A DNA stretch of 47,430 nucleotides, from positions 1 through 47,430 of the forward strand of contig NZ_JARJLT010000208.1 in assembly GCF_029335315.1 (NCBI RefSeq). Reading direction: 5' to 3'. The notes beneath the pieces are model-generated. The model ran no database searches. It was not told the DNA's origin and was given only the letters and a program-made list of their open reading frames with translations. Below are positions 1 through 6,163 of the stretch, in pieces (position 1 is the first letter of the stretch; the number at the start of each line of letters is the position of its first letter). The DNA is from Pseudomonas citronellolis (lineage in GTDB: Bacteria > Pseudomonadota > Gammaproteobacteria > Pseudomonadales > Pseudomonadaceae). The translations under genes were made by a program, and so were the position numbers.

Positions 1-912
1 CTGGGGGATTTCCTCGCCGCCGAGCGCCTCGAACAGCGCCGGGAGGAACTGGCCGAAGGTCAGCATCATCAGGATGAAGCTGGCGTCGAGCTGGCCGAGG
101 GCGTCGTCGCCACCGTCCTTCTCGGCCTGCTCCTGGAGCAGTTCCTCGAAGCGCAGGCGCTTGATCGCCAGTTTGTCGTCGAGCACGAAGCTGAGCTTGT
201 CGGACCAGGCCAGGGACAGCTGGGTGACCAGCTTGCCGGAGGACAGGTGCAGCTGGATCTCGTCGCTGGTCAGGTCCTGGCGCTTGCAGCGCACCACGCC
301 GCCGTCTTCATGGGTGTCGCGCAGCTCGCACTCGTCCAGCACGAAGAAGTCGCCGGCGGCTTCCTGGGTCTTCACCCAGTCGGTCAGGGTGGCGCTGGGC
401 GCGACCTTGACGGTGAGCGGGCGCACCGGCAGCGAACCGAGGGCTTCGCGCAGGGTGGAGAGCAGGTCCTCGGCCTTCTTCGCGCTGGCCGAGTCCACCA
501 GGATCAGGCCCAGCTCGGGGGCGATCGCGGCGAAGGTCGAGGAGCGGCGGATGAAGGCGCGCGGCAGCAGGCTCTGGACGATCTCGTCCTTGAGCTGGTC
601 GCGCTCCTTCTTGTAGACCTTGCGCATCTGCGCGGTCTCGATCTCGTCGACCTTTTCCTTGAGGGCGTCACGCACCACGCTGCCGGGGAGGATGCGTTCC
701 TCCTTGCGCGTGCTGATCAGGTAGAAGCCCTGGCTGACGTGCGCCAGGGGCGCGTCGGGGCCCTTGCCGAACGGCGCGGTGAAGCCGTAGGTGGTCAGTT
801 CCTGGCTGGCGCAGGGGCGCGCCGGCTTGCTGGCCAGGGCTTTCTCGAGGGCATCGGCATCGATCTGCAGATCCTGGGTGAGGCGGTAGACGAGCAGGTT
901 ACGGAACCACAT
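1..912 (-). CDS. rdgC: Recombination-associated protein RdgC (3' end cut by window edge)
   Basis: RdgC is a nucleoid-associated DNA-binding protein that forms a ring on duplex DNA and restrains RecA-dependent recombination. The reading frame from the ATG at 912 begins [11 protein letters not shown] and runs open to base 1 through 304 codons. The family is usually about 300-306 residues, so only the last few codons should be missing. Typical RdgC stretches are visible: an N-terminal half with [10 protein letters not shown], a central [14 protein letters not shown], and a C-terminal half with KRLRFEELL. The start follows an AGGAG about ten bases upstream and a good sigma-70 promoter. The gene stands alone and is divergent from the tRNA pair. 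The protein call is confident; the exact 3' end lies outside the window. Confidence 0.95.
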   Translation of the reverse strand, partial: MWFRNLLVYRLTQDLQIDADALEKALASKPARPCASQELTTYGFTAPFGKGPDAPLAHVSQGFYLISTRKEERILPGSVVRDALKEKVDEIETAQMRKVYKKERDQLKDEIVQSLLPRAFIRRSSTFAAIAPELGLILVDSASAKKAEDLLSTLREALGSLPVRPLTVKVAPSATLTDWVKTQEAAGDFFVLDECELRDTHEDGGVVRCKRQDLTSDEIQLHLSSGKLVTQLSLAWSDKLSFVLDDKLAIKRLRFEELLQEQAEKDGGDDALGQLDASFILMMLTFGQFLPALFEALGGEEIPQ

Positions 913-943
913 AAGGATCAAACTCCTGGGCACAAAGGTCTGC

Positions 944-972
944 ATTATTCCGCCAGCGGCGGTCCAGGCCAA
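944..972 (-). promoter_or_regulatory. Sigma-70 promoter of rdgC
   Basis: Read on the minus strand, a -35 box TTGGCC (972-967) and a -10 box AATAAT (949-944) are separated by exactly 17 bases. Transcription would begin about 25 nt before the rdgC start codon. This is a match by eye only. Confidence 0.5.
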
Positions 973-1039
973 GCCCATGGCGATTCGCCGCCCATTCCTA
1001 AGCCTTTGGAACGGCAGAAAAATTTTTTCATTCAAGGGC

Positions 1040-1068
1040 TTGCCAGGGTGAAGAAGCGCCCGTAGAAT
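1040..1068 (+). promoter_or_regulatory. Sigma-70 promoter of the tRNA pair, GC-rich discriminator
   Basis: TTGCCA (1040-1045) and TAGAAT (1063-1068) are spaced by 17 bases and lie just before the tRNA-Val gene. The bases after the -10 box are GCGCCCC. Such a GC-rich discriminator is typical of stable-RNA promoters under stringent (ppGpp) control. The promoter match is seen directly; the regulation is inferred. Confidence 0.65.
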
Positions 1069-1089
1069 GCGCCCCACTTCGAGAGTGAA

Positions 1090-1165
1090 GGGTGATTAGC
1101 TCAGCTGGGAGAGCATCTGCCTTACAAGCAGAGGGTCGGCGGTTCGATCCCGTCATCACCCACCA
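1090..1165 (+). tRNA. tRNA-Val (anticodon TAC)
   Basis: A 76-base cloverleaf. The acceptor arm GGGTGAT pairs with ATCACCC, the D-arm contains AGCTCAGCTGGGAGAGC, the anticodon loop is CTTACAA with anticodon TAC, and the T-arm contains GGTTCGATCC. CCA is encoded at the 3' end (1163-1165). Confidence 0.96.
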
Positions 1166-1180
1166 ATCTCGGGGTCCGAC

Positions 1181-1257
1181 GCAGCGGTAGTTCAGTCGGT
1201 TAGAATACCGGCCTGTCACGCCGGGGGTCGCGGGTTCGAGTCCCGTCCGCTGCGCCA
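1181..1257 (+). tRNA. tRNA-Asp (anticodon GTC)
   Basis: A 77-base cloverleaf. The acceptor arm GCAGCGG pairs with CCGCTGC, the anticodon loop carries GTC, the T-loop is GGTTCGAGTCC, and CCA is encoded (1255-1257). It lies 15 bases after tRNA-Val, so the two are probably one transcript cut by tRNA-processing RNases. Confidence 0.96.
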
Positions 1258-1263
1258 TATTCC

Positions 1264-1300
1264 AAGCCCTCAGGCAGAAATGCCTGGGGGCTTTGTCTTT
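1264..1300 (+). terminator. Rho-independent terminator of the tRNA transcript
   Basis: A 13-bp stem (1264-1276 with 1281-1293, one G-T pair) closed by a GAAA loop and followed by a T-rich tail (TTTGTCTTT). It lies directly after the tRNA-Asp CCA end. Confidence 0.85.
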
Positions 1301-1488
1301 TCCGGTCCCGGAAAAGGCTTCTTCGCGACGCCGTTCGCAACGCCTATCCTGTTAATTTTTCTATAAGTTTGCTGTGGGAACTTATCCTGCGGCGGTGGTT
1401 CCTATTGCCCATAGCCATTGGCCGCGACGCCCTGATAAGCTCGCGGCTTCACCGAAATGCCAGCATGGCAATCAGACAAGGAATCAGC

Positions 1489-2226
1489 ATGAAACAACAT
1501 CGGTTGGCGGCAGCGATCGCACTGGTCGGCCTGGTTCTCGCAGGCTGCGATCAGCAGGCTGCCACTGTGGAGCTCAAGACTTCGGCACAGAAGGCTTCCT
1601 ACGGCATCGGCCTGAACATGGGCAAGAGCCTGGCCCAGGAAGGCATGAACGATCTCGACTCCAAGGCCGTCGCCCAGGGCATCGAAGATGCCGTCGGCAA
1701 GAAGCCGCAGCGCGTCACCGATGAAGAGCTGACCCAGGCGTTCACCGACCTGCAGAAGCGTTCCGAAGAGCGCATGGCCAAGCTGGGCGACGAAACCCTC
1801 AAGGCCGGCAAGAAGTTCCTCGAGGACAACGGCAAGCGCGAAGGCGTGGTCACCACCAAGTCCGGCCTGCAGTACGAAGTCGTGAAGAAGGCCGACGGCC
1901 CGCAGCCCAAGGCGACCGACGTGGTCACCGTGCACTACGAGGGCAAGCTGACCGACGGTACCGTGTTCGACAGCTCGATCCAGCGCGGCAGCCCCATCGA
2001 CCTGCCGGTCAACGGCGTGATCCCGGGTTGGGTCGAAGCGCTGCAGCTGATGCACGTCGGCGAGAAGATCAAGCTGTACATCCCGAGCGAGCTGGCCTAC
2101 GGCTCGCAGAGCCCGAGCCCGACCATTCCGGCCAACTCGGTGCTGGTGTTCGACCTGGAACTGCTGGGTATCAAGGACCCGAGCCAGGCCGGTGGCGATC
2201 AGCCGCAAGCGCCCGCGCAGAACTGA
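1489..2226 (+). CDS. FKBP-type peptidyl-prolyl isomerase, lipoprotein (FkpA/Mip-like)
   Basis: A 245-residue prolyl cis-trans isomerase predicted to be anchored in the envelope, where it would help fold extracytoplasmic proteins. The start at 1489 is chosen because it gives a lipoprotein signal (lipobox LAGC, Cys20) and has an AAGGA upstream; the open frame before it lacks such a signal. Residues about 27-135 form the helical FKBP_N dimerisation region (ASYGIGLNMGKSL). Residues about 140-235 are the FKBP domain, with VTVHYEGKLTDGTVFDSS, VIPGWVEALQLM and ELAYG, which carry the usual active-site aromatic and Asp positions. A Pro/Gln-rich tail ends the protein. It is a single gene followed by a strong terminator. 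Family assignment is secure; the choice between FkpA, FklB and Mip names is not. Confidence 0.92.
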   Translation: MKQHRLAAAIALVGLVLAGCDQQAATVELKTSAQKASYGIGLNMGKSLAQEGMNDLDSKAVAQGIEDAVGKKPQRVTDEELTQAFTDLQKRSEERMAKLGDETLKAGKKFLEDNGKREGVVTTKSGLQYEVVKKADGPQPKATDVVTVHYEGKLTDGTVFDSSIQRGSPIDLPVNGVIPGWVEALQLMHVGEKIKLYIPSELAYGSQSPSPTIPANSVLVFDLELLGIKDPSQAGGDQPQAPAQN

Positions 2227-2242
2227 GTACATTCGTACCAGA

Positions 2243-2276
2243 AAGAACGCCCCGCCCGCGCGGGGCGTTCTTGCTT
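2243..2276 (+). terminator. Rho-independent terminator of the FKBP gene
   Basis: AAGAACGCCCCG (2243-2254) pairs perfectly with CGGGGCGTTCTT (2261-2272) around a six-base loop, and a T-containing tail follows. The A-rich 5' side may let it act on both strands. Confidence 0.85.
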
Positions 2277-2592
2277 CAGGGCCGAGGCGGTGAATCCGGG
2301 CCTGACCGGAGAGTCTGTTTGGGAGTAGCCTGAGGGTGGGTGTTACCCTTATGCACATCTATGTCGCAGCCGCTCCGGCCATCGGTGCTTGACAGCGACA
2401 GCGATAATCGAATAGTCGCAACTGCATGATTTTTAACAGGTTTCCAGGCCTGGATAAAAAATCGCCGATCTGTCTGCAGGCCGCTGGCGGCGGGCGTTTC
2501 GGCGGCTGGAGGGTAATCTTTCAACAGAGTTATCCACAGGAAAGGTGGATAACCCGCAAGCGCCCGGCGCAGCCGCCGGGAAGAGGTGCCCG
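2277..2592. other. Intergenic stretch without a convincing gene
   Basis: About 316 bases between the FKBP terminator and the YkvA-type gene. It holds a 12-bp perfect palindrome TCCAGGCCTGGA (2443-2454) flanked by a T-rich side and an A-run. It also holds a short TTATCCACAGGAAAGGTGGATAA inverted repeat (about 2530-2552) just before the next gene. A minus-strand open frame here has no plausible start signal or protein family. I see no RNA gene I recognise. Confidence 0.4.
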
Positions 2593-3018
2593 ATGAAGAA
2601 ACCCGTCGGATTCGATCGTTACCTGGGGCTGGCCGAACGCTTCCTGGCCCGTGGCCGGGTGCCGGCGCTGCTGTTCGCGGTGGCGCGCAAGAGCTCGCGG
2701 CTGAAACTGGTGAAAAGCGATCTTCGGCTGCTCCAGGAGCTGGCCCTGGCGACCGTGCGTGGCCAGTATCGCGGGCTGAACCCCAAGGCGCTGCTGGCGG
2801 TGGTGGCGGCGCTGCTGTATTTCCTCTCGCCGGTGGATGTGATTCCCGACTGGCTGCCCGGCATCGGCCTGCTCGATGACCTCGCGGTGCTGGCCTGGGT
2901 GGTCCGCCATTGGCAGTCCGAGCTGGACGGCTTCAAGCTCTGGCGCGACGCGCAGAGCCGCGAAACCCGCGAGTCCCTGGCCCTGTTGCCGCCGCCGGAG
3001 CGACCGCTGCGCGGCTGA
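2593..3018 (+). CDS. YkvA-type (DUF1232) small protein
   Basis: A 141-residue protein. The C-terminal half carries the DUF1232 signature: ALLYFLSPVDVIPDWLPG followed by GLLDDLAVLAWV, a hydrophobic hairpin with conserved Pro and Asp residues. The family is widespread and of unknown function; it may associate with the membrane. The ATG at 2593 is preferred over the in-frame GTG at 2545 because a GGAAGAGG sequence lies just upstream and the extra residues look non-native. The N-terminus (FDRYLGLAERFLARGRVPALLFAVARK) is basic and helical. No partner gene is obvious; the XRE gene begins 146 bases later with its own likely promoter. Confidence 0.85.
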   Translation: MKKPVGFDRYLGLAERFLARGRVPALLFAVARKSSRLKLVKSDLRLLQELALATVRGQYRGLNPKALLAVVAALLYFLSPVDVIPDWLPGIGLLDDLAVLAWVVRHWQSELDGFKLWRDAQSRETRESLALLPPPERPLRG

Positions 3019-3131
3019 GCGAGGGTTCGAGGCCGCTACGGTGGGCGCTCCGGGAGGCCGACAGGCGTTTCATGGGCGATACTGTAGAGGGCCGGTATGC
3101 CGAGTCGGTGGCAGTAGTCGCCATCGGTGCC

Positions 3132-3140
3132 TGTTAAGAT
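3132..3140 (+). promoter_or_regulatory. Candidate extended -10 promoter for the XRE operon
   Basis: TG-T-TAAGAT forms an extended -10 element. Transcription would start near 3147, leaving a leader of about 18 bases before the ATG at 3165. No good -35 box is visible, so this is tentative. Confidence 0.3.
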
Positions 3141-3164
3141 GTCGGCGTGCAAGGAGTGTTGTCG

Positions 3165-3479
3165 ATGAATGTGCAAGTGATCCTGAAAGACGGCGAAGCG
3201 GAGTACGCCGTGCTTCCCTGGGCCGAATACCAGGCGCTGCTGGCCGCTGCCGACGCCCGTGGCGCCACGCCCGCGGCTCCCGTCGCCGCGCCTGTCGCGC
3301 AGGCCTCCTGGCGCGAGCTGCGCGAGGCGCGCGGTATGTCGCTGGAGGCGCTGGCGCGCGACGTGGGCATCAGCCCCAGCTACCTGGCGATGATCGAGAG
3401 CGGCGAGCGCGAAGCCAGCGAGGCTGTCGAACATGGCCTGCGCCGCGCCCTGGGAGTGAAACCGGAGCCGGCACCTTGA
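3165..3479 (+). CDS. XRE-family HTH regulator with antitoxin-like N-terminus
   Basis: A 104-residue protein. Residues 1-30 (NVQVILKDGEAEYAVLPWAEYQALL) resemble the short N-terminal strand-helix of Phd/YefM-type antitoxins. An Ala/Pro linker follows, then a Cro/C1-type helix-turn-helix at about 48-95 (ELREARGMSLEALARDVG, then ISPSYLAMIESGER). The ATG at 3165 follows AAGGAG with good spacing; an upstream GTG at 3147 would overlap that site and is rejected. Its TGA overlaps a possible TTG start of the next gene, so the two are likely translationally coupled. It probably binds DNA and may control this small operon. Whether it is a true antitoxin is not shown. Confidence 0.85.
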   Translation: MNVQVILKDGEAEYAVLPWAEYQALLAAADARGATPAAPVAAPVAQASWRELREARGMSLEALARDVGISPSYLAMIESGEREASEAVEHGLRRALGVKPEPAP

Positions 3480-3481
3480 GC

Positions 3482-3841
3482 GTGCATATCAGCCGCAAGC
3501 ACTGGCAGGGACTGCTGGACGAGCTGGAAGACGCGCGCCGCCAGCGCCACCTGCTGACCTACCGGGCGCTGATCGAGCGCCTGCAACTGCCGACCCCGGC
3601 GATGACCACCCTGACCGCCGCGCTGGAACACCTGGCGGCGCTCGATGCCCGCGCCGGGCGGCCGCTGCGCAGCTCGCTGGTGATCAGCCAGGGCGCCAGC
3701 CGCCTGCCGCGCACCGGCTTCTTCGAGTGCGTGGAGCGCCTGGGGCGCTTCGCCGGCGCCTCGGACGGTCCCGCCGCCGCCGGCTGGCACGCCGCCGAGG
3801 TGGTGCGGGTGTTCGAGTTCGACTACCCGGAAGAACTTTGA
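3482..3841 (+). CDS. Conserved protein of unknown function, coupled to the XRE gene
   Basis: A 119-residue protein from GTG 3482; a TTG at 3476, inside the stop of the XRE gene, would add two residues. I do not recognise a named family. The N-terminal half is helical (HWQGLLDELEDARRQRHLLTYRALIERLQLP). The second half has a strand-rich segment (RPLRSSLVISQGASRLPRTG, then FFECVERLGRF) that ends in an acidic tail (EFDYPEEL). The order 'helical TYxxLI unit, then RPLxxSLV...LPxxGFFE' recalls small stand-alone domains seen in other proteobacterial hypothetical proteins. The gene is sandwiched between the XRE and Sel1 genes with overlapping stop/start codons at both ends, which implies joint expression. 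Confidence 0.75.
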   Translation: MHISRKHWQGLLDELEDARRQRHLLTYRALIERLQLPTPAMTTLTAALEHLAALDARAGRPLRSSLVISQGASRLPRTGFFECVERLGRFAGASDGPAAAGWHAAEVVRVFEFDYPEEL

Positions 3842-4317
3842 ACCGCGAATGGTACTGGCGCCTGCGCGCACGCCTGGCCTACGCCGTGGCGCGGCGCCTG
3901 CTGGGCTGGCCCTGGCTGGTGCGCCAGCCGCGCGCCTGGCAGTGGATGCAGGGGCAGTTCGCGCGCATGGCCGCGCTCGGCGACGTGCCGGCGCAGAGTT
4001 TCTACGGTCACCTCCTGCTGTTCCGCGGCCAGGGCTTCGGCGCCCGCGAGGAAGGCCTGCGCCTGCTGGCGCTGGCGGCGGCAGGCGGCGACGCCAAGGC
4101 CGCCTACCAGCTCGGCGCGCAGGCGCTGCAGGGCAGCCCGCAGCAATCGCCGGACGCCGAGCGGGCCGCGCGCTTCTGGGCCCAGGCCGCCGCGGCGGGC
4201 CATCCGCTGGCCGCGCGACGCCTGGCCGATCTCTACCGCGAAGGCGGCCCCGGCCTGGCGGCCGATGCCGAGCAGGCCGTGCGCTATGCCGAGCGCGCGG
4301 CACAGCTGGGGCTCTGA
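3838..4317 (+). CDS. Sel1-repeat protein
   Basis: A 159-residue protein starting at TTG 3838, which overlaps the previous stop as TTGA; a GGAAGAA ribosome site lies nine bases before it. The N-terminus (WYWRLRARLAYAVARRLLGWPWL) is basic and amphipathic and may touch the membrane. From about residue 48 there are Sel1-type (TPR-like) alpha-alpha repeats: AQSFYGHLLLFRG, then AAYQLGAQALQGS, then AARRLADLYREGGPG with AVRYAERAAQLG. Sel1 proteins are adaptors in protein complexes. The gene ends one base before the convergent stop of the EAL-GGDEF gene, so no terminator separates them. The start codon is the least certain part. Confidence 0.78.
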   Translation: MNREWYWRLRARLAYAVARRLLGWPWLVRQPRAWQWMQGQFARMAALGDVPAQSFYGHLLLFRGQGFGAREEGLRLLALAAAGGDAKAAYQLGAQALQGSPQQSPDAERAARFWAQAAAAGHPLAARRLADLYREGGPGLAADAEQAVRYAERAAQLGL

Positions 4318-4318
4318 G

Positions 4319-6067
4319 TCAGTCCAGCTCGATGATGTGCAGGCTGTAGCCCGGCACTTCCTTGGCGTGACGCTTGGCCTCCGAGGCCACGCTGGCCAGT
4401 TGCGAGGCGTCCAGGTGCTCGCCGGCGCCGGCGTGGATGCGCACCACCCCGATCGATAGCGACAGCAACGGGAACTCCTGGCGCTGGCCGCTGCGGTTGT
4501 GCGAGACGAAGCAGCCGGCCTGCAGGTGCTCCTGGCTGTAGAAGCGCCGGCACTGGCCCTGGAAGTCCTCCAGCAGGTGGTTCAGGCGGGTGCGCCAGTC
4601 CTCCGAGGCGATCACCAGCATGAAGTCGTCGCCGCCGATGTGGCCGACGAAGTCGCTGCCGGGGTCGACCCGGTCGCTCAGGCATTGCGCCAGGCACAGC
4701 AGCACCTCGTCGCCACGGGCGTAGCCGTAGAGGTCGTTGAAGGGCTTGAAGCTGTCGATGTCGACGTAGCACACCGCCGCCTCGCGGTGCTGCTGCAGCA
4801 GGCGGCCGAGGCACTGCTGGATCGGCACGTTGCCCGGCAGCAGGGTCAGCGGATTGGCGTAGCGCGCCTGGCGGATCTTCAGCTCGGTGATCAGCTTGAG
4901 CACGTCGATCACCCGGCCCAGGCCGAGGTAGCGACCGCCCTGGGTGATGATGAAGTCTTCCTCGATGCGCTGCCGCGCGCGGCTGGTGAGCAGCCGGCTG
5001 ACCTGCTGCAGCGACTGGCTTTGCTCGACGGCCAGGAAGTCGTCGGTCATCAGCCGGCTGATCGGCTTGCGCGCGTACAGCTCGGTGCCGAACGGCTTGA
5101 GCAGGGCGTCGGAGAGTACGTGGCGGTGGACGATGCCGATCGGCTGGCGGTGTTCGTCGAGCACCGCCAGGGAGTTCAGGTTGGCCTGGGCGCGGAAGGC
5201 TTCGAGCACCTCCTGGATCGGCGTGTCGCGCTGCACCGCCGGCTGCTCCAGCAGCAGCGGGCGCAGGTCGCCCTGTTCCTCGCCGTGCAGGCTGTCGCTC
5301 TGCTCCAGCTCCGGCAGCATGCTGCGCACGTCGCGCGACGGCTGCTCATTGGGGCGGCCGATCAGGTAGCCCTGGACCAGGTCGACGCCCATCTCCGAGA
5401 GCACCGCCAGCTCCTCCGTCAGCTCGATGCCTTCGGCGATCACCTGGGCGCGGGAGGCGTGGGCCATCTTCAGGATCGAGCCGACGAACTCGCGCTTGAC
5501 CCCATCCTGGTGGATGCCGTCGATGAAGTGGCGGTCGATCTTCACGTAGTCCGGGCGCAGTTCCGACCACAGGCGCAGGCTGGAGTAGCCGGCGCCGAGG
5601 TCGTCCAGGGCGATGCAGAAGCCCATGGCGCGGTAGTGGTGCAGGGCGGTGTCGAGCAGGCCGAAGTCTTCGATGGGGGCCTGCTCGGTCAGCTCGATGA
5701 CCACGTCGCCCGGCGCGATGCCCAGGGTCTGCAGCAATTGCAGGGTGCGCCCCGGCTGGTGGTTGGGGTCCAGCAGCGACTCTGGGGAGACGTTGAGGAA
5801 CAGCTTGCCGTCCAGCTTGAGTTCCCGGAAGCGCTGACAGGCGACGCGCCGGCAGAGCGCGTCCAGTTCACTCAGGCGCCCGGCGTGGCGCGCGGTGCTG
5901 AACAGTGTCAGGGGGGAATGCAACGGGCTGTTGGAGGGGCCTCGGGTGAGAGCCTCGTAGCCCACCAGGCGCCGCTCGGAGAGCGACACTATGGGTTGGA
6001 ACAGACAATGCAGGTCGCCGTGAGCGAGGATCTGGCCCAGCGCGCTCAACTGCTCGGTGACGGTCAT
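4319..6067 (-). CDS. EAL-CBS-GGDEF cyclic-di-GMP signalling protein (likely phosphodiesterase)
   Basis: A 582-residue cytosolic protein. Residues about 10-245 form an EAL domain with the expected motifs: YEALTRG, VIELTEQ, DDLGAGYSS, VKIDRHFIDG, VIAEGIE and VQGYLIGRP. The metal- and substrate-binding acids and the Lys are therefore present and c-di-GMP hydrolysis is plausible. Two CBS motifs follow (about 275-400). The C-terminal GGDEF domain reads HIGGDDF at the signature and has lost the Arg of the RxxD inhibitory site (PGSD), so it may be a GTP-sensing or inactive cyclase. The start at 6067 (MTVTEQL) is chosen because the upstream extension runs through the prc terminator. This domain order matches a family conserved in pseudomonads. 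It lies downstream of prc, separated by a terminator. Confidence 0.9.
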   Translation of the reverse strand: MTVTEQLSALGQILAHGDLHCLFQPIVSLSERRLVGYEALTRGPSNSPLHSPLTLFSTARHAGRLSELDALCRRVACQRFRELKLDGKLFLNVSPESLLDPNHQPGRTLQLLQTLGIAPGDVVIELTEQAPIEDFGLLDTALHHYRAMGFCIALDDLGAGYSSLRLWSELRPDYVKIDRHFIDGIHQDGVKREFVGSILKMAHASRAQVIAEGIELTEELAVLSEMGVDLVQGYLIGRPNEQPSRDVRSMLPELEQSDSLHGEEQGDLRPLLLEQPAVQRDTPIQEVLEAFRAQANLNSLAVLDEHRQPIGIVHRHVLSDALLKPFGTELYARKPISRLMTDDFLAVEQSQSLQQVSRLLTSRARQRIEEDFIITQGGRYLGLGRVIDVLKLITELKIRQARYANPLTLLPGNVPIQQCLGRLLQQHREAAVCYVDIDSFKPFNDLYGYARGDEVLLCLAQCLSDRVDPGSDFVGHIGGDDFMLVIASEDWRTRLNHLLEDFQGQCRRFYSQEHLQAGCFVSHNRSGQRQEFPLLSLSIGVVRIHAGAGEHLDASQLASVASEAKRHAKEVPGYSLHIIELD

Positions 6068-6084
6068 GACGGTTCTCTGTGGGG

Positions 6085-6116
6085 TGAAAAGACGAAGGGC
6101 CGGTATTCCGGCCCTT
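6085..6116 (-). terminator. Rho-independent terminator after prc
   Basis: A 9-bp perfect stem AAGGGCCGG/CCGGCCCTT with a four-base loop (6095-6116). On the minus strand it is followed by CGTCTTTT. It separates prc from the EAL-GGDEF gene. Confidence 0.75.
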
Positions 6117-6163
6117 GCGCATTTCACTACTGCGTCATGACTGTTTCGTGACGACTCGACGCT

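Noticed and set aside
1028-1258. Minus-strand open frame of 76 codons across the two tRNA genes
   Set aside because: It is the antisense of tRNA-Val and tRNA-Asp; peptides of this kind (TGLEPATPG...) are well-known false annotations.
4499-6151. Plus-strand frame of 550 codons opposite the EAL-GGDEF gene
   Set aside because: Composition is shadow-like, there is no start signal, and the minus strand encodes an unmistakable EAL/GGDEF protein.
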